A stretch of DNA of 64,000 nucleotides from CBDBLK01 sp965215445 (lineage in GTDB: Bacteria; Bdellovibrionota; Bacteriovoracia; Bacteriovoracales; Bacteriovoracaceae), in contig CBDCDT010000002.1 in assembly GCA_965215445.1 (NCBI GenBank), forward strand, positions 1 to 64,000, in the 5' to 3' direction. Positions within the stretch are counted from its first letter, which is position 1. Every line of letters begins with the position of its first letter. Position numbers and translations under genes: made by a program. The notes under the pieces were generated by a model. The model saw nothing but the letters and a program-made list of their open reading frames with translations, did no database searches and was not told the DNA's origin. This document shows, piece by piece, positions 8,500-16,382 of the stretch.

Positions 8500-8869
8500 G
8501 CCCTCAGACTAGCGGTATTACGCAAACCTGGCACGCAAGAGGCAATTTGTGCCGCTTTTTTGAGGCGCTTTTTGAAAATGGAAATGTCAACTCCCCATCA
8601 AGTCTAAGTCATTGATTTTTGATTCACTTTTTTTTTCTGATTTCAGGCGGCCTAACTCCCAGTTATTGTTGCCCTATCCTATGTCACTGTAAATACTTGA
8701 AAAAAGTTAATTTCCCTTAATTGATTCCGCTTTGAGAAGGCCTTATATTCAAACTATATTAATTGGAGCGCAAGTGGTACGTCTGCACAAACGGTACGTT
8801 GGTTCTAAATAGCTCCAGAAAAATGAAAAACCGAGGGATTTTCGATTCCTCAGCAGCGAGCAAATTACC
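8500..8869. other. Intergenic region upstream of the 8870 gene
   Basis: No gene seen. It carries a promoter for the downstream gene (listed separately) and the 7-bp direct repeat GGTACGT at 8776-8782 and 8793-8799, 17 bp apart, inside the predicted 5' leader. An imperfect hairpin around 8832-8850 (GAGGGA / TTCCTC) precedes the start codon. Confidence 0.5.
8721..8749 (+). promoter_or_regulatory. Predicted sigma-70-type promoter for the 8870 gene
   Basis: TTGATT (8721-8726), a 17-base spacer and TATATT (8744-8749). This implies a leader of about 115 bases before the ATG at 8870, long enough for regulation. Confidence 0.5.
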
Positions 8870-9529
8870 ATGAAAGCACTAAGTTTTGACCTACGGTCGA
8901 ATGTGAAGAGTCTTGTCCTAGTTGGAGTATTTATGTTTTTAAGTGTTAACTCTGAAAGGTCTTCTGCCGCAGAAATGGAACTTGACGTTCCAGGTATGCA
9001 AGGGCCTTACATTTTGTTGGAAGAAAACACACTCAATATCTCATTGATTATTGAGCAGCTTTCTTTTGACGGAGGTTTCCGCAAAGACATTCCACGCTAC
9101 AGAGACAGCTACATCGAAGTTGCTCCCGATGCGGGATCAGAAGGCATGATGGTATCCATGCAGTTTAATCTCAACAACTTTTTTGACACCGAACTTTACG
9201 GAGAAGAAAGGCAAAAACTTCCCGGCGGACGCGCTCTTCCTGGAGTTCCTTTTGGACGACTTCCCGGTGTTAGATTGACTGTTGACGCTTTTTACGGCAC
9301 TACATTCTATTTGAACAAGAAATTCTTCGGCGTTTTTCTTCCCTTCTCTTTGAACATTGGAACCAACAACATCGTAACTTTTCGCTATTATACAAAAGGA
9401 CAACGCGCTGGGAATATCTCTCTGGTAGGTGCCGACGAGTACGGCGAAAATTCTGGCCTTTTGATTTTGCTCGACATTGGAAAAACCACTCGAGCTGCCC
9501 TTCAGAAAAGACGTTCTTACTACAACTAG
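8870..9529 (+). CDS. Secreted hypothetical protein, 219 aa
   Basis: No family recognised. Residues 1-34 form a signal peptide with a hydrophobic core (SLVLVGVFMFLSV) and a likely cleavage after SSA-A. The mature part has no cysteines and alternates short hydrophobic and polar stretches, suggesting a beta-rich exported protein. It stands as a single-gene unit between its own promoter and a strong terminator, so it is probably expressed independently. SD is weak. Function unknown. Confidence 0.75.
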   Translation: MKALSFDLRSNVKSLVLVGVFMFLSVNSERSSAAEMELDVPGMQGPYILLEENTLNISLIIEQLSFDGGFRKDIPRYRDSYIEVAPDAGSEGMMVSMQFNLNNFFDTELYGEERQKLPGGRALPGVPFGRLPGVRLTVDAFYGTTFYLNKKFFGVFLPFSLNIGTNNIVTFRYYTKGQRAGNISLVGADEYGENSGLLILLDIGKTTRAALQKRRSYYN

Positions 9530-9566
9530 ATCGAGATTGCCACATTTCAAAGCTCTCTATTTAACT

Positions 9567-9595
9567 GGCCCACCGAAATGGTGGGCCTTTTTTTT
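9567..9595 (+). terminator. Rho-independent terminator after the 8870 gene
   Basis: A perfect 8-bp stem GGCCCACC / GGTGGGCC with a five-base loop is followed by eight T. Confidence 0.93.
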
Positions 9596-9903
9596 GCAAT
9601 GCCAAACTAAAACAGTTGGTTTGACCTGAGTATTCGCTGGCGCTGATTTTCTGCTATGATGAAAAAAGGATGGGAGACGCTGCTCCCATGGAGAGCAAGC
9701 GCCCGGCCACCGAGTGACCATGGGAGAGGGATCATAGCGAAGAGGTTGGCTTCGCTCCCCTCTTCTCCCACCCTTACCCACCTCATCGACGGCATTATAT
9801 TTTTCTTAAATTGAGACGATTACTCTGTCACTAAAATTGAAGCTTTACGATCCCAAAAGAAGCGCGCACAATGGATGCCGAACGGGACGAGAAGGAGTTG
9901 TCC
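9596..9903. other. Hairpin-rich spacer before the cbb3 operon
   Basis: No convincing gene. First hairpin 9670-9689: ATGGGAG / CTCCCAT, loop six. Second hairpin 9721-9770: outer arms TGGGAGA / TCTCCCA, inner arms AGCGAAG / CTTCGCT around a seven-base loop, with an 8/7-base internal bulge. The GGGAG/CTCCC motif shared by the two hairpins could allow alternative pairing. It may be an RNA leader of the oxidase operon, a small RNA or a repeat element; this is undecided. Confidence 0.5.
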
Positions 9904-10743
9904 GTGCGCAACCACCTTATTAAAGGGATTTTTCTGACTGTCGCCACGGCGGTGATGTGGACGATGCCGTCAGCGCAAGGCCCCTCTTTCCAACAATCTA
10001 TCTCCAATCAGGAGATGCTCGCGCACGGCAAGAGCATCTACCAAAAGCGCTGCATGGGCTGCCATGGAATCAAGGGCGATGGACAGGGAAAGGCCGCCAG
10101 ATTTCTCGATCCCAAACCCCGAGATTTTGTGAGCGGAATTTTTAAATTCAAATCCACTCCCAACGAGGCGCTGCCCACCGACACCGACTTGATGCGAGTT
10201 CTCTCCCAAGGGGTTTTGGGCACCAGTATGCCCGCCTTTCCCCTGCTCCCCGAAGTCTCCAAATACGCCGTCATCCAATATATCAAGACCTTTTCTCCCG
10301 CCTGGAGAGAACCCGAAAATCGGATGGCAAAAATCCAGGGGGCGCCCTTTCCCAGGGACGATTTCAAGGCCCACAAAAAATTCCTTCCCCGTGCCAAAAA
10401 GGGGCGCGCGCTCTTTCTCGACAACTGCGTGGTCTGCCATGGCCGCACCGGCAAGGGAGATGGCGAGGGAAGCGAAGGTTTGGTGGACGACTGGGACAAC
10501 CCCATCCAACCGGGAAACCTCACCCGCCCCCATATCAAGGCCGGGCGCTCGGTGCGGGACATTTACCGTGTGCTTTTGACCGGCATGGCGGGAACCCCCA
10601 TGCCCTCCTTTAAAGAGGCCTTGAGCGACGGGGAACTGTGGGACGTCAGCGCCTATATTTTGTATTTAAGGGGCCTTGAAGCGGGCGTGTACGGGAGTTC
10701 ACCTCCCCTAAAAGAAATCTCCAAAACTGAGGCAGAGGAATGA
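9904..10743 (+). CDS. Diheme c-type cytochrome of the cbb3 oxidase operon (CcoP-like role)
   Basis: 279 residues from a GTG at 9904, chosen because AAGGAG lies six bases upstream and a signal peptide follows at once (IKGIFLTVATAVMWTMPSAQG). The frame also opens at an ATG at 9871 without an SD. Two CxxCH haem-binding sites are visible: CMGCH at residues 50-54 and CVVCH at 175-179, each with a downstream Met-containing loop (GTSMPAFP, GTPMPSF). It overlaps ccoN by four bases. In standard cbb3 oxidases the diheme subunit CcoP is downstream and has N-terminal membrane helices; this one is upstream and exported or anchored by one N-terminal segment. It probably feeds electrons to CcoO/CcoN. Confidence 0.85.
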   Translation: MRNHLIKGIFLTVATAVMWTMPSAQGPSFQQSISNQEMLAHGKSIYQKRCMGCHGIKGDGQGKAARFLDPKPRDFVSGIFKFKSTPNEALPTDTDLMRVLSQGVLGTSMPAFPLLPEVSKYAVIQYIKTFSPAWREPENRMAKIQGAPFPRDDFKAHKKFLPRAKKGRALFLDNCVVCHGRTGKGDGEGSEGLVDDWDNPIQPGNLTRPHIKAGRSVRDIYRVLLTGMAGTPMPSFKEALSDGELWDVSAYILYLRGLEAGVYGSSPPLKEISKTEAEE

Positions 10744-12131
10744 ACCAGCACAAAGACGGCCACCTGGTCTGTTATCCTCTCATCGCCGCTCACCTCTACA
10801 TTTCCATCGCCTATTTGATGATTGTGGTTTTGGCGGGGCTGGCCTATTCGCTGCAATTTATCGACCTTTTTCCCTTTCAGCACATTGAGTTTTTGAGTCC
10901 CGGCCGCATCCGCATGGTGCACACCCAGGGAGTGGCCTACGCCTGGATGGCCAATATTTTCTTCGCCCTGATGATGTATATTGTCTCCAAACTCACCCAG
11001 CGCCCCCTTTTGAGTGTCAAAATGGGGTGGTTTATTTTTTATTGTTACAACGCCTTGGTTTTAGGCACGGTGGTGCTGATTCTAGGCGGCCACGCCCAGG
11101 CCCTCGAGTGGGGAGAGACGCCCAAAATCCTCGACCCCTTTATCTCTTTGATCGTGGTGCTGTTCGTACTCAACATTGTCGCCGGCCCCATGTGGCAGGC
11201 GCGCTCGAAACCCTATTACGTCTCCTTGTGGTACATTCTGGCGGCGCTGATCTGGACTCCCCTGGTCTACGTCATGGGCAATTTTTTGCCCGAATACGTC
11301 TTTGAGGGAACCGGCGGGGCGACCATCACCTCCATGTACATTCACGATTTGGTGGGCCTGTTTGTAACTCCGGTGGGCATCGCCATGGTCTACTACCTGA
11401 TGCCGGTGCTGATGAGAAAACCGATTTATTCCCACTCCCTTTCGCTGATTGGGTTCTGGGGACTGGCCTTCTTTTACCCCATGAATTCAGCGCACCACTT
11501 TTTGTGGAGTCCCATTCCCATGTGGACTCAATACGCCTCGGTGGTGGCCTCGGTGGGGGTTCACGTCGTGGTCTACACGGTGGTGTTTAATATCTTTGCC
11601 ACGCTGGCGACGGACTGGAAGCGGGTGATCGACGACATTTCCCTGCGCTTTATTTTCGTGGGCGCGCTTTGCTACCTGATAACCTGTATCCAGTGTGCCG
11701 TCCACACCACTCTTTCCGTCCAGGAAATCATCCATTTCACCGACTGGGTGGTGGGCCACGCCCATCTGGTCTTGTTTGGCACTTTCAGTTTTTGGGCCTT
11801 CGCCTTTATTTATTTCATCCTTCCCAAACTCACCGGCGCCAAAATTTTCTCCGAATCCCTTAAAGAGTGGCACTTTTGGCTCTCCACCTTGGGCATTGTG
11901 ATTATGGACGTAGACCTCATGTGTGCGGGCCTGGTTCAAGGCCACATGTGGAAAGCGTTGACTCCCTTTGTGGATACGGTGGTGGCCTCAAAACCCTACT
12001 GGTGGATCAGAACCTTTAGCGGTGTGGCCATTTTAGTGGGGGAAATCTGCTTCCTCATCAACGTGGTGATGACCTGGCTTTCGGGACGTGAGCAAAGAGG
12101 GGCGATAAATCCCATCGGAGAGCGCGCATGA
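10740..12131 (+). CDS. ccoN: Cytochrome c oxidase, cbb3-type, catalytic subunit I
   Basis: 463 residues with about 12 membrane helices. It reduces O2 at a haem b3-CuB centre. The expected ligands are seen: a His in MVHTQGVAYAW (haem b), IHDLVGLF and the pair H252-H253 (SAHHFLW) for CuB, and VGHAHL for the two haems. Tyr246, six residues before the CuB pair, matches the cross-linked tyrosine typical of cbb3 enzymes. Sequence around these motifs departs from the proteobacterial consensus (GPHH, IGHVHS), so this is a divergent branch. It is translationally coupled to both neighbours by ATGA overlaps. Confidence 0.9.
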   Translation: MNQHKDGHLVCYPLIAAHLYISIAYLMIVVLAGLAYSLQFIDLFPFQHIEFLSPGRIRMVHTQGVAYAWMANIFFALMMYIVSKLTQRPLLSVKMGWFIFYCYNALVLGTVVLILGGHAQALEWGETPKILDPFISLIVVLFVLNIVAGPMWQARSKPYYVSLWYILAALIWTPLVYVMGNFLPEYVFEGTGGATITSMYIHDLVGLFVTPVGIAMVYYLMPVLMRKPIYSHSLSLIGFWGLAFFYPMNSAHHFLWSPIPMWTQYASVVASVGVHVVVYTVVFNIFATLATDWKRVIDDISLRFIFVGALCYLITCIQCAVHTTLSVQEIIHFTDWVVGHAHLVLFGTFSFWAFAFIYFILPKLTGAKIFSESLKEWHFWLSTLGIVIMDVDLMCAGLVQGHMWKALTPFVDTVVASKPYWWIRTFSGVAILVGEICFLINVVMTWLSGREQRGAINPIGERA

Positions 12132-12757
12132 AAAGTCTGGAAAAATTCAGCACTCTCTTTTTGGTCGCGGGGGTGATTTGCTTTTTTATCGCCTTTGGAA
12201 TGCTCGGCATCTGGCCGGCCCTGATGACCGACCGAATGGAAGACCCCATCGGCCCGGTGGATGAAGTTCCCGAAAATTTCAAAGTCTACTACTCGACGCT
12301 GGAAGAATACCAAAAGGCCCTGTTCGTGGGCAAAGAGGTTTATATCAAGGAGGCGTGCTGGCACTGCCACAGCCAATACATCCGCCCGGTGGGAAACGAG
12401 AGTCCGCGCTACGGCCTGGTTTCCACTCCGGGAGAATACCAAAACCGGCTCAACCGCCCGCACCTGTTTGGCACTCGAAGAGTCGGCCCCGATCTCATCC
12501 GCGAGGCGGGGAAACGCACCAACGACTGGCACTTTGCCCACCTCTACGACCCCAAGTCTACCGAGCCGACTTCGATCATGCCCAGTTACACCTGGTATTT
12601 TGAAGAATCCGACGACGAAAGCGTCGCCCCCACTCCTACCGCCGAGGGCGTGGCGCTGGTGGCCTACCTGCAAAGTCTGGGGGCCTGGGCGAAGGACGTA
12701 AAGCGCAGTCCCTTTGAGCAAGACGAAATCACCATGCCTCCGGCACCCGAAAATTAA
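12128..12757 (+). CDS. ccoO: Cytochrome c oxidase, cbb3-type, monohaem subunit II
   Basis: 209 residues. One N-terminal membrane helix (FSTLFLVAGVICFFIAFGM) anchors a periplasmic cytochrome c domain. The haem site is CWHCH at residues 77-81 followed by QYIRPV, and the FixO hallmarks STPGE, RVGPDL, DWHFAHL and MPSY are present. It carries electrons from the diheme cytochrome to CcoN. ATG overlaps the ccoN stop by four bases; the next gene begins on its stop codon. Confidence 0.93.
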   Translation: MKSLEKFSTLFLVAGVICFFIAFGMLGIWPALMTDRMEDPIGPVDEVPENFKVYYSTLEEYQKALFVGKEVYIKEACWHCHSQYIRPVGNESPRYGLVSTPGEYQNRLNRPHLFGTRRVGPDLIREAGKRTNDWHFAHLYDPKSTEPTSIMPSYTWYFEESDDESVAPTPTAEGVALVAYLQSLGAWAKDVKRSPFEQDEITMPPAPEN

Positions 12758-13023
12758 TGAATAGGTATATCACGCCCTCTATTATCGCCATCACCGTCTT
12801 TATCCTGTGCATGGCCATCCTGTTGGTCGAGCAAAAAAGCACCATGGATGGGGTCATCCTCTACACCTGTCTGGGTTACGCCGTAGTTTGCCTTTTATTT
12901 TTGGTCTTTCAAATGCTCGCCTTCGTGCGCGCCCACACCGACTACGACGAAGAAGCGGAAGACGTTAAGTATCAGGTTTTTCGCGCCGAGGGGATTCCCG
13001 TCCCCAGAGAAGAGTTGGAGTGA
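12757..13023 (+). CDS. Small two-helix membrane protein of the cbb3 operon
   Basis: 88 residues with two membrane helices (about 5-23 and 32-54) and an acidic cytoplasmic tail. The ATG overlaps the ccoO stop (TAATG). Position and size suggest an accessory or assembly subunit in the place of CcoQ, which normally has one helix. Sequence itself is not diagnostic. It overlaps the following transporter gene by four bases, so all five genes probably form one transcript. Confidence 0.75.
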   Translation: MNRYITPSIIAITVFILCMAILLVEQKSTMDGVILYTCLGYAVVCLLFLVFQMLAFVRAHTDYDEEAEDVKYQVFRAEGIPVPREELE

Positions 13024-14228
13024 GGCAGGTTTTCTCAAAAAAAATGCTGGTTTGTTTCCTGATGGGTTACGCCAGTGGCCTGCCCCTGTTGCTCACTCTC
13101 TCCACTCTTCAAGCGTGGATGAAAGATCAAAATATCGACTTGGGAAAAATCGGCCTGATCGCCCTGGTGGGCATGCCCTACTCCTGGAAATTTGTCTGGG
13201 CGCCGGTGTTTGACCGCTTTGTGCTGCCCTTTTTGGGCCGCAGGCGCGGCTGGCTTTTTTGTGTGCAGCTATTGCTCGCCCTATCCATCGCCAGCATGGG
13301 CCTTTTTTCCTTGCCCGAACAACTGGGCATCGTCGCCCTGGCCGCCTGCCTGACCGCCTTTTTTTCCGCCAGTCAGGACACGGTGGTGGACAGTTACAGG
13401 AGAGAGTATTTGAGCGACCAGGAGTTGGGCCTGGGCAGTTCGCTCTATATTTACGGCTATCGCATGGCCATGTTGATGTCCGGGGCGGGAGCGCTGTTTT
13501 TGGCCGACCATCTGCCCTGGAGTTACGTCTATGGGATTATGGGGGCGTGTATGCTGCCCGCTATTGCAACCACCTTGTGGGCACCCGAACCCAAGCTCAC
13601 GGAAGCGCCGCCGGCCAATTTCAAGCAAGCAGTGATTGAACCCTTTGTGGAATTTTTCAAGCGCGAAAGAGCGCTTTTGGTTTTGGCCTTTATTTTGTTT
13701 TATAAAGCGGGCGACAGCATGGCCAGCAACATGACCCTGCCCTTTTATTTGGAGTTGGGTTTCAGCAAGTCAGAGATTGCAGCAGTCAGCAAAATCTTCG
13801 GACTTTGGGCCATCTTGGGGGGAACTTTTTTGGGGGGGCTTTTGCTCCTGCGCTTTGGAATCACCAAATGCCTATACCTGTTTGGCCTTTTGCAGGCGGT
13901 GTCCACCGCCGGTTTTGCCCTTTTGTCCTATGTGGGGCACTCCATTCCCTGGCTCACCGGAGTTATCGCCTTTGAAAATATCACCGGGGGCATGGGCACG
14001 GCCGCCTTCACCGCCTATATGGCCACCCAAACCAACAAACGCTTTACCGCCACCCAGTACGCTCTACTCACCAGTGTGATGGGCGTTCCCCGCATCTTTT
14101 TGGCCGCGCCGACTGGCTACATGGCCGAATTTATGGGATGGCCCGCCTTCTTTATCACCTGCACCCTGATCGCCCTGCCGGGCATGGTTTTTCTCTTTTT
14201 TCTGCTGCCCTGGCGGCGCGAATCTTAG
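13020..14228 (+). CDS. AmpG-like MFS permease (muropeptide-type)
   Basis: 402 residues with about 12 membrane helices. The N-terminal GYASGLPLLLTLSTLQAWM and the KFVWAPVFDR motif are typical of the AmpG family, which imports GlcNAc-anhydroMurNAc-peptides from the periplasm for wall recycling; later SQDTVVDSYRREYL is also characteristic. The start is a GTG overlapping the preceding stop (GTGA), so translation is coupled to the oxidase genes, an unexpected partnership. The stop meets the convergent gene ending at 14225. Substrate is inferred from family only. Confidence 0.85.
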   Translation: MRQVFSKKMLVCFLMGYASGLPLLLTLSTLQAWMKDQNIDLGKIGLIALVGMPYSWKFVWAPVFDRFVLPFLGRRRGWLFCVQLLLALSIASMGLFSLPEQLGIVALAACLTAFFSASQDTVVDSYRREYLSDQELGLGSSLYIYGYRMAMLMSGAGALFLADHLPWSYVYGIMGACMLPAIATTLWAPEPKLTEAPPANFKQAVIEPFVEFFKRERALLVLAFILFYKAGDSMASNMTLPFYLELGFSKSEIAAVSKIFGLWAILGGTFLGGLLLLRFGITKCLYLFGLLQAVSTAGFALLSYVGHSIPWLTGVIAFENITGGMGTAAFTAYMATQTNKRFTATQYALLTSVMGVPRIFLAAPTGYMAEFMGWPAFFITCTLIALPGMVFLFFLLPWRRES

Positions 14229-14926
14229 CTGGCGCTCTCAGAGACGACCAACCGGCCGTATTCGTTTAAGAAGTCGGTGAACCGTTGCAAAATCCGGGAG
14301 CGGTGTTTTTCTCTTTTCGACAAATAACTACTGTGGTGATTTTCCCCGTTCACAAATCTCTGGCGAAGCTGCTGCACAAGAGCTTGATTTCCTACACGGC
14401 CACTCAGATTTCTCTTGGCTTTTCCACTAAAATTTAAAGAGGCCCAAAATCCCGCAACAGATCCAACCGTAAGTGCAGCGTAGAGTGCGATTTTCTTTGG
14501 GTTTCTCGGCAGATTTTTACCAGGAAAAACTTCACCTAAAGTAAGAATGAATCCTACACCGGCCCCTACAGTAGAAACTATGCCCCCTAATGCTCCAAGG
14601 TCATTTTTGTTCTCATTAGAACTTGGGTTTACAGAATCTATTTCATTGTTCAGTTGCCAAACAAAGGATTCCAAATCGGCCAGGGAAACCTCGACCACTG
14701 TGTCGCAATTGCTGTCCAGACTCATAAGGCCTTTGCCGGAAATCTTTTCTCCTTCTGATGCTCTATAGCAAGCGGTAACCTGAACGTTTTGCCCGTCATC
14801 CATTTCCTCCAAATAATAAATCTCGGGAACCTCTTCAATCAGTTGGCCACCGGCCAAAACTCCGGGGGAAGAAACAATCAAAACGGTACTCAAAAACGAA
14901 GAGAACAAAAACTTGAAACTTTTCAC
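14225..14926 (-). CDS. Secreted hypothetical protein, paralogue A of a tandem pair
   Basis: 233 residues from a GTG at 14926, chosen for the AAAGGAGG just upstream and the signal peptide that follows (FKFLFSSFLSTVLIVSSPGVLA). It resembles the product of the next gene (15124-15792) at both ends: GQLIEEVPEIYYLEEMDDG against GELIETIPDFYYIEEVDEG, and ILQRFTDFLNEYGR against ILQRFTDFLNQYGR. Two central hydrophobic glycine-rich segments (about 100-120 and 133-152) could span or insert into a membrane. No known family. Its stop overlaps the end of the AmpG-like gene. Confidence 0.75.
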   Translation of the reverse strand: MKSFKFLFSSFLSTVLIVSSPGVLAGGQLIEEVPEIYYLEEMDDGQNVQVTACYRASEGEKISGKGLMSLDSNCDTVVEVSLADLESFVWQLNNEIDSVNPSSNENKNDLGALGGIVSTVGAGVGFILTLGEVFPGKNLPRNPKKIALYAALTVGSVAGFWASLNFSGKAKRNLSGRVGNQALVQQLRQRFVNGENHHSSYLSKREKHRSRILQRFTDFLNEYGRLVVSESAS

Positions 14927-15027
14927 GGCGCACCTCCTTTTAAGTTGCAAAAATTATATCTCAAAAAAATACTGATGGGCAATTTTTTTGCTTTTTGTCA
15001 TTTGCAAAAATGGCCAAATTTGACACC

Positions 15028-15057
15028 TGTCCAAAAAATCCATGAGTTTTTTGGACA
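15028..15057. terminator. Hairpin between the paralogous secreted genes, possible terminator
   Basis: A perfect 11-bp inverted repeat, TGTCCAAAAAA / TTTTTTGGACA, with an eight-base loop, lies about 70 bases beyond the stop at 15124. The A and T runs are in the stem, so it is not a classic terminator, and a GACACCTG direct repeat overlaps both arms. Confidence 0.4.
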
Positions 15058-15123
15058 CCTGGTGAAAATACCCGTATTAGGGAGGGAATACAATCTCTCT
15101 CCTGGAAAAGTTTTTTGGGAGAA

Positions 15124-15792
15124 CTAATTTGAGACTGGTCTTCCGTATTGATTCAAAAAATCGGTAAACCTCTGCAAAATTTCGGGGTAATGTTCACTGT
15201 TCCCACCGACAATGCCTTGGCGACGAATTTGATTCAGCAAGTTTTTGTTTATGGAGGCATTGGCATCAAGCGCCTGCCCGAAAACTAAATCTGCCGAAAC
15301 CGCCAACGTAACCGAAGAGAGGGTAAAGATAATAATATTGCCCACCATGTTCGAGTGAAAAGCGTGCCTTACGCGAAAAGACCTTTTTCCTCCCAGCAGA
15401 TAAAAGCGCTTGTTGGCCACCGCCACCGCCGTCCTTTTAATTCCATTCCAAAATCCGAAGGTGGATGCTATCACCCCTGCGCCACCAACCAAGGCGTAGC
15501 GATCATTAATATTTTCCTCGGAAACAGTCTCGCCTGCCAATTGGTGCAATTCGCGGGCCAAATCCATGCCAAATTGGTTGATGGCGTTTCTCTCCACTTC
15601 CAAGACAACACTGCAACCCCGTTTCTGTCTCGACACTCTTCCGTGGCAAACGTGGACGAAAACGCTAGTTTCCCCCTCATCCACTTCCTCGATGTAGTAA
15701 AAATCGGGAATGGTCTCGATCAACTCTCCCTGGGCCAAGGCCCCGAGGGAAAACAAGGCCAGCAGGCCGGTTAAGATTTTCAAATTTTTCAC
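15124..15792 (-). CDS. Secreted hypothetical protein, paralogue B of a tandem pair
   Basis: 222 residues from a GTG at 15792 with AAAGGAG seven bases upstream. A signal peptide (LKILTGLLALFSLGALAQG) is followed by the same conserved N-terminal block and C-terminal ILQRFTDFLN-YGR block as the gene at 14225. Between them lie one or two hydrophobic segments (FGFWNG..., NIIIFTLSSVTLAVSADLVFG). Two cysteines near residues 49 and 60 have counterparts in paralogue A. The pair looks like a recent local duplication of an unrecognised exported family. Confidence 0.75.
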   Translation of the reverse strand: MKNLKILTGLLALFSLGALAQGELIETIPDFYYIEEVDEGETSVFVHVCHGRVSRQKRGCSVVLEVERNAINQFGMDLARELHQLAGETVSEENINDRYALVGGAGVIASTFGFWNGIKRTAVAVANKRFYLLGGKRSFRVRHAFHSNMVGNIIIFTLSSVTLAVSADLVFGQALDANASINKNLLNQIRRQGIVGGNSEHYPEILQRFTDFLNQYGRPVSN

Positions 15793-15927
15793 GGCGTTCT
15801 CCTTTGATAATAACGCAAGTCAAGGTCATACCCTAAAATGCCGAAAGGTGCAAAGGAGATGCAAGGGTGCGAATTTACGTCGTAGGCGTCATGGCCTATA
15901 AGGGCGATATTGGTGTAAAATAGAGAG

Positions 15928-16377
15928 ATGAGCGAAAAAGACGAAACCCCCGCCCCGGAACCCGACGTCTGGGCGGAAAATCCCCACCATCCGGCGCGCG
16001 CCAAGCCTGTGCGCAAGGGCAAGAAACCGCCCAAACTCATCGCCATTGTGCATCAAAGCGGCTGTACCGGCTGCGAGGTGTGCATCGCCGGCTGTCCCGT
16101 GGATTGCATCGAATTGGTTTCTGGCCCTGACCCCTCCAACCCGGGTTTTCAGCAATTGGTGGAAATCGACATCAACCGTTGCATCGGCTGCCAAAACTGC
16201 TCCCAGGACTGCCCGTGGGAGACTATCACCATGTACCAACACGACGATGCCTTTCAGGTATGGGGGCGGGAAACCCTCAAGAGCGAACTCTACGCTCCCG
16301 CTTCAGAGCTTGAAAGTGACCCCGCCGACAACGAAGAAGAAGAGGCCCGGGAAGAGGTTGCCGAAACCGTATCTTAG
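15928..16377 (+). CDS. 2[4Fe-4S] ferredoxin-type protein
   Basis: 149 residues. Two complete clusters are visible: CTGCEVCIAGCP and, later, CIGCQNCSQDCP, each with the CxxCxxCxxxC(P) pattern. A basic Pro-rich N-terminus of ~38 residues and an acidic C-terminal tail flank the core. No signal peptide, so cytoplasmic electron transfer is likely; the partner enzyme is not adjacent. A TAAAAT hexamer six bases before the ATG and the absence of a separate SD suggest a leaderless message. The gene is surrounded by opposite-strand secreted paralogues, so its functional context is unclear. Confidence 0.88.
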   Translation: MSEKDETPAPEPDVWAENPHHPARAKPVRKGKKPPKLIAIVHQSGCTGCEVCIAGCPVDCIELVSGPDPSNPGFQQLVEIDINRCIGCQNCSQDCPWETITMYQHDDAFQVWGRETLKSELYAPASELESDPADNEEEEAREEVAETVS

Positions 16378-16382
16378 AGGCC

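Noticed and set aside
9557..9795. Small minus-strand frames in the hairpin-rich spacer
   Set aside because: They overlap the terminator and hairpins and lack SD or protein-like composition.
12757..13023. Firm CcoQ assignment for the small oxidase-operon protein
   Set aside because: CcoQ has one helix and is shorter; only position supports it, so it is left as an unnamed membrane protein.
14789..15127. Plus-strand frame of 112 aa between the paralogous secreted genes
   Set aside because: It overlaps paralogue A antisense and the hairpin, without an SD.
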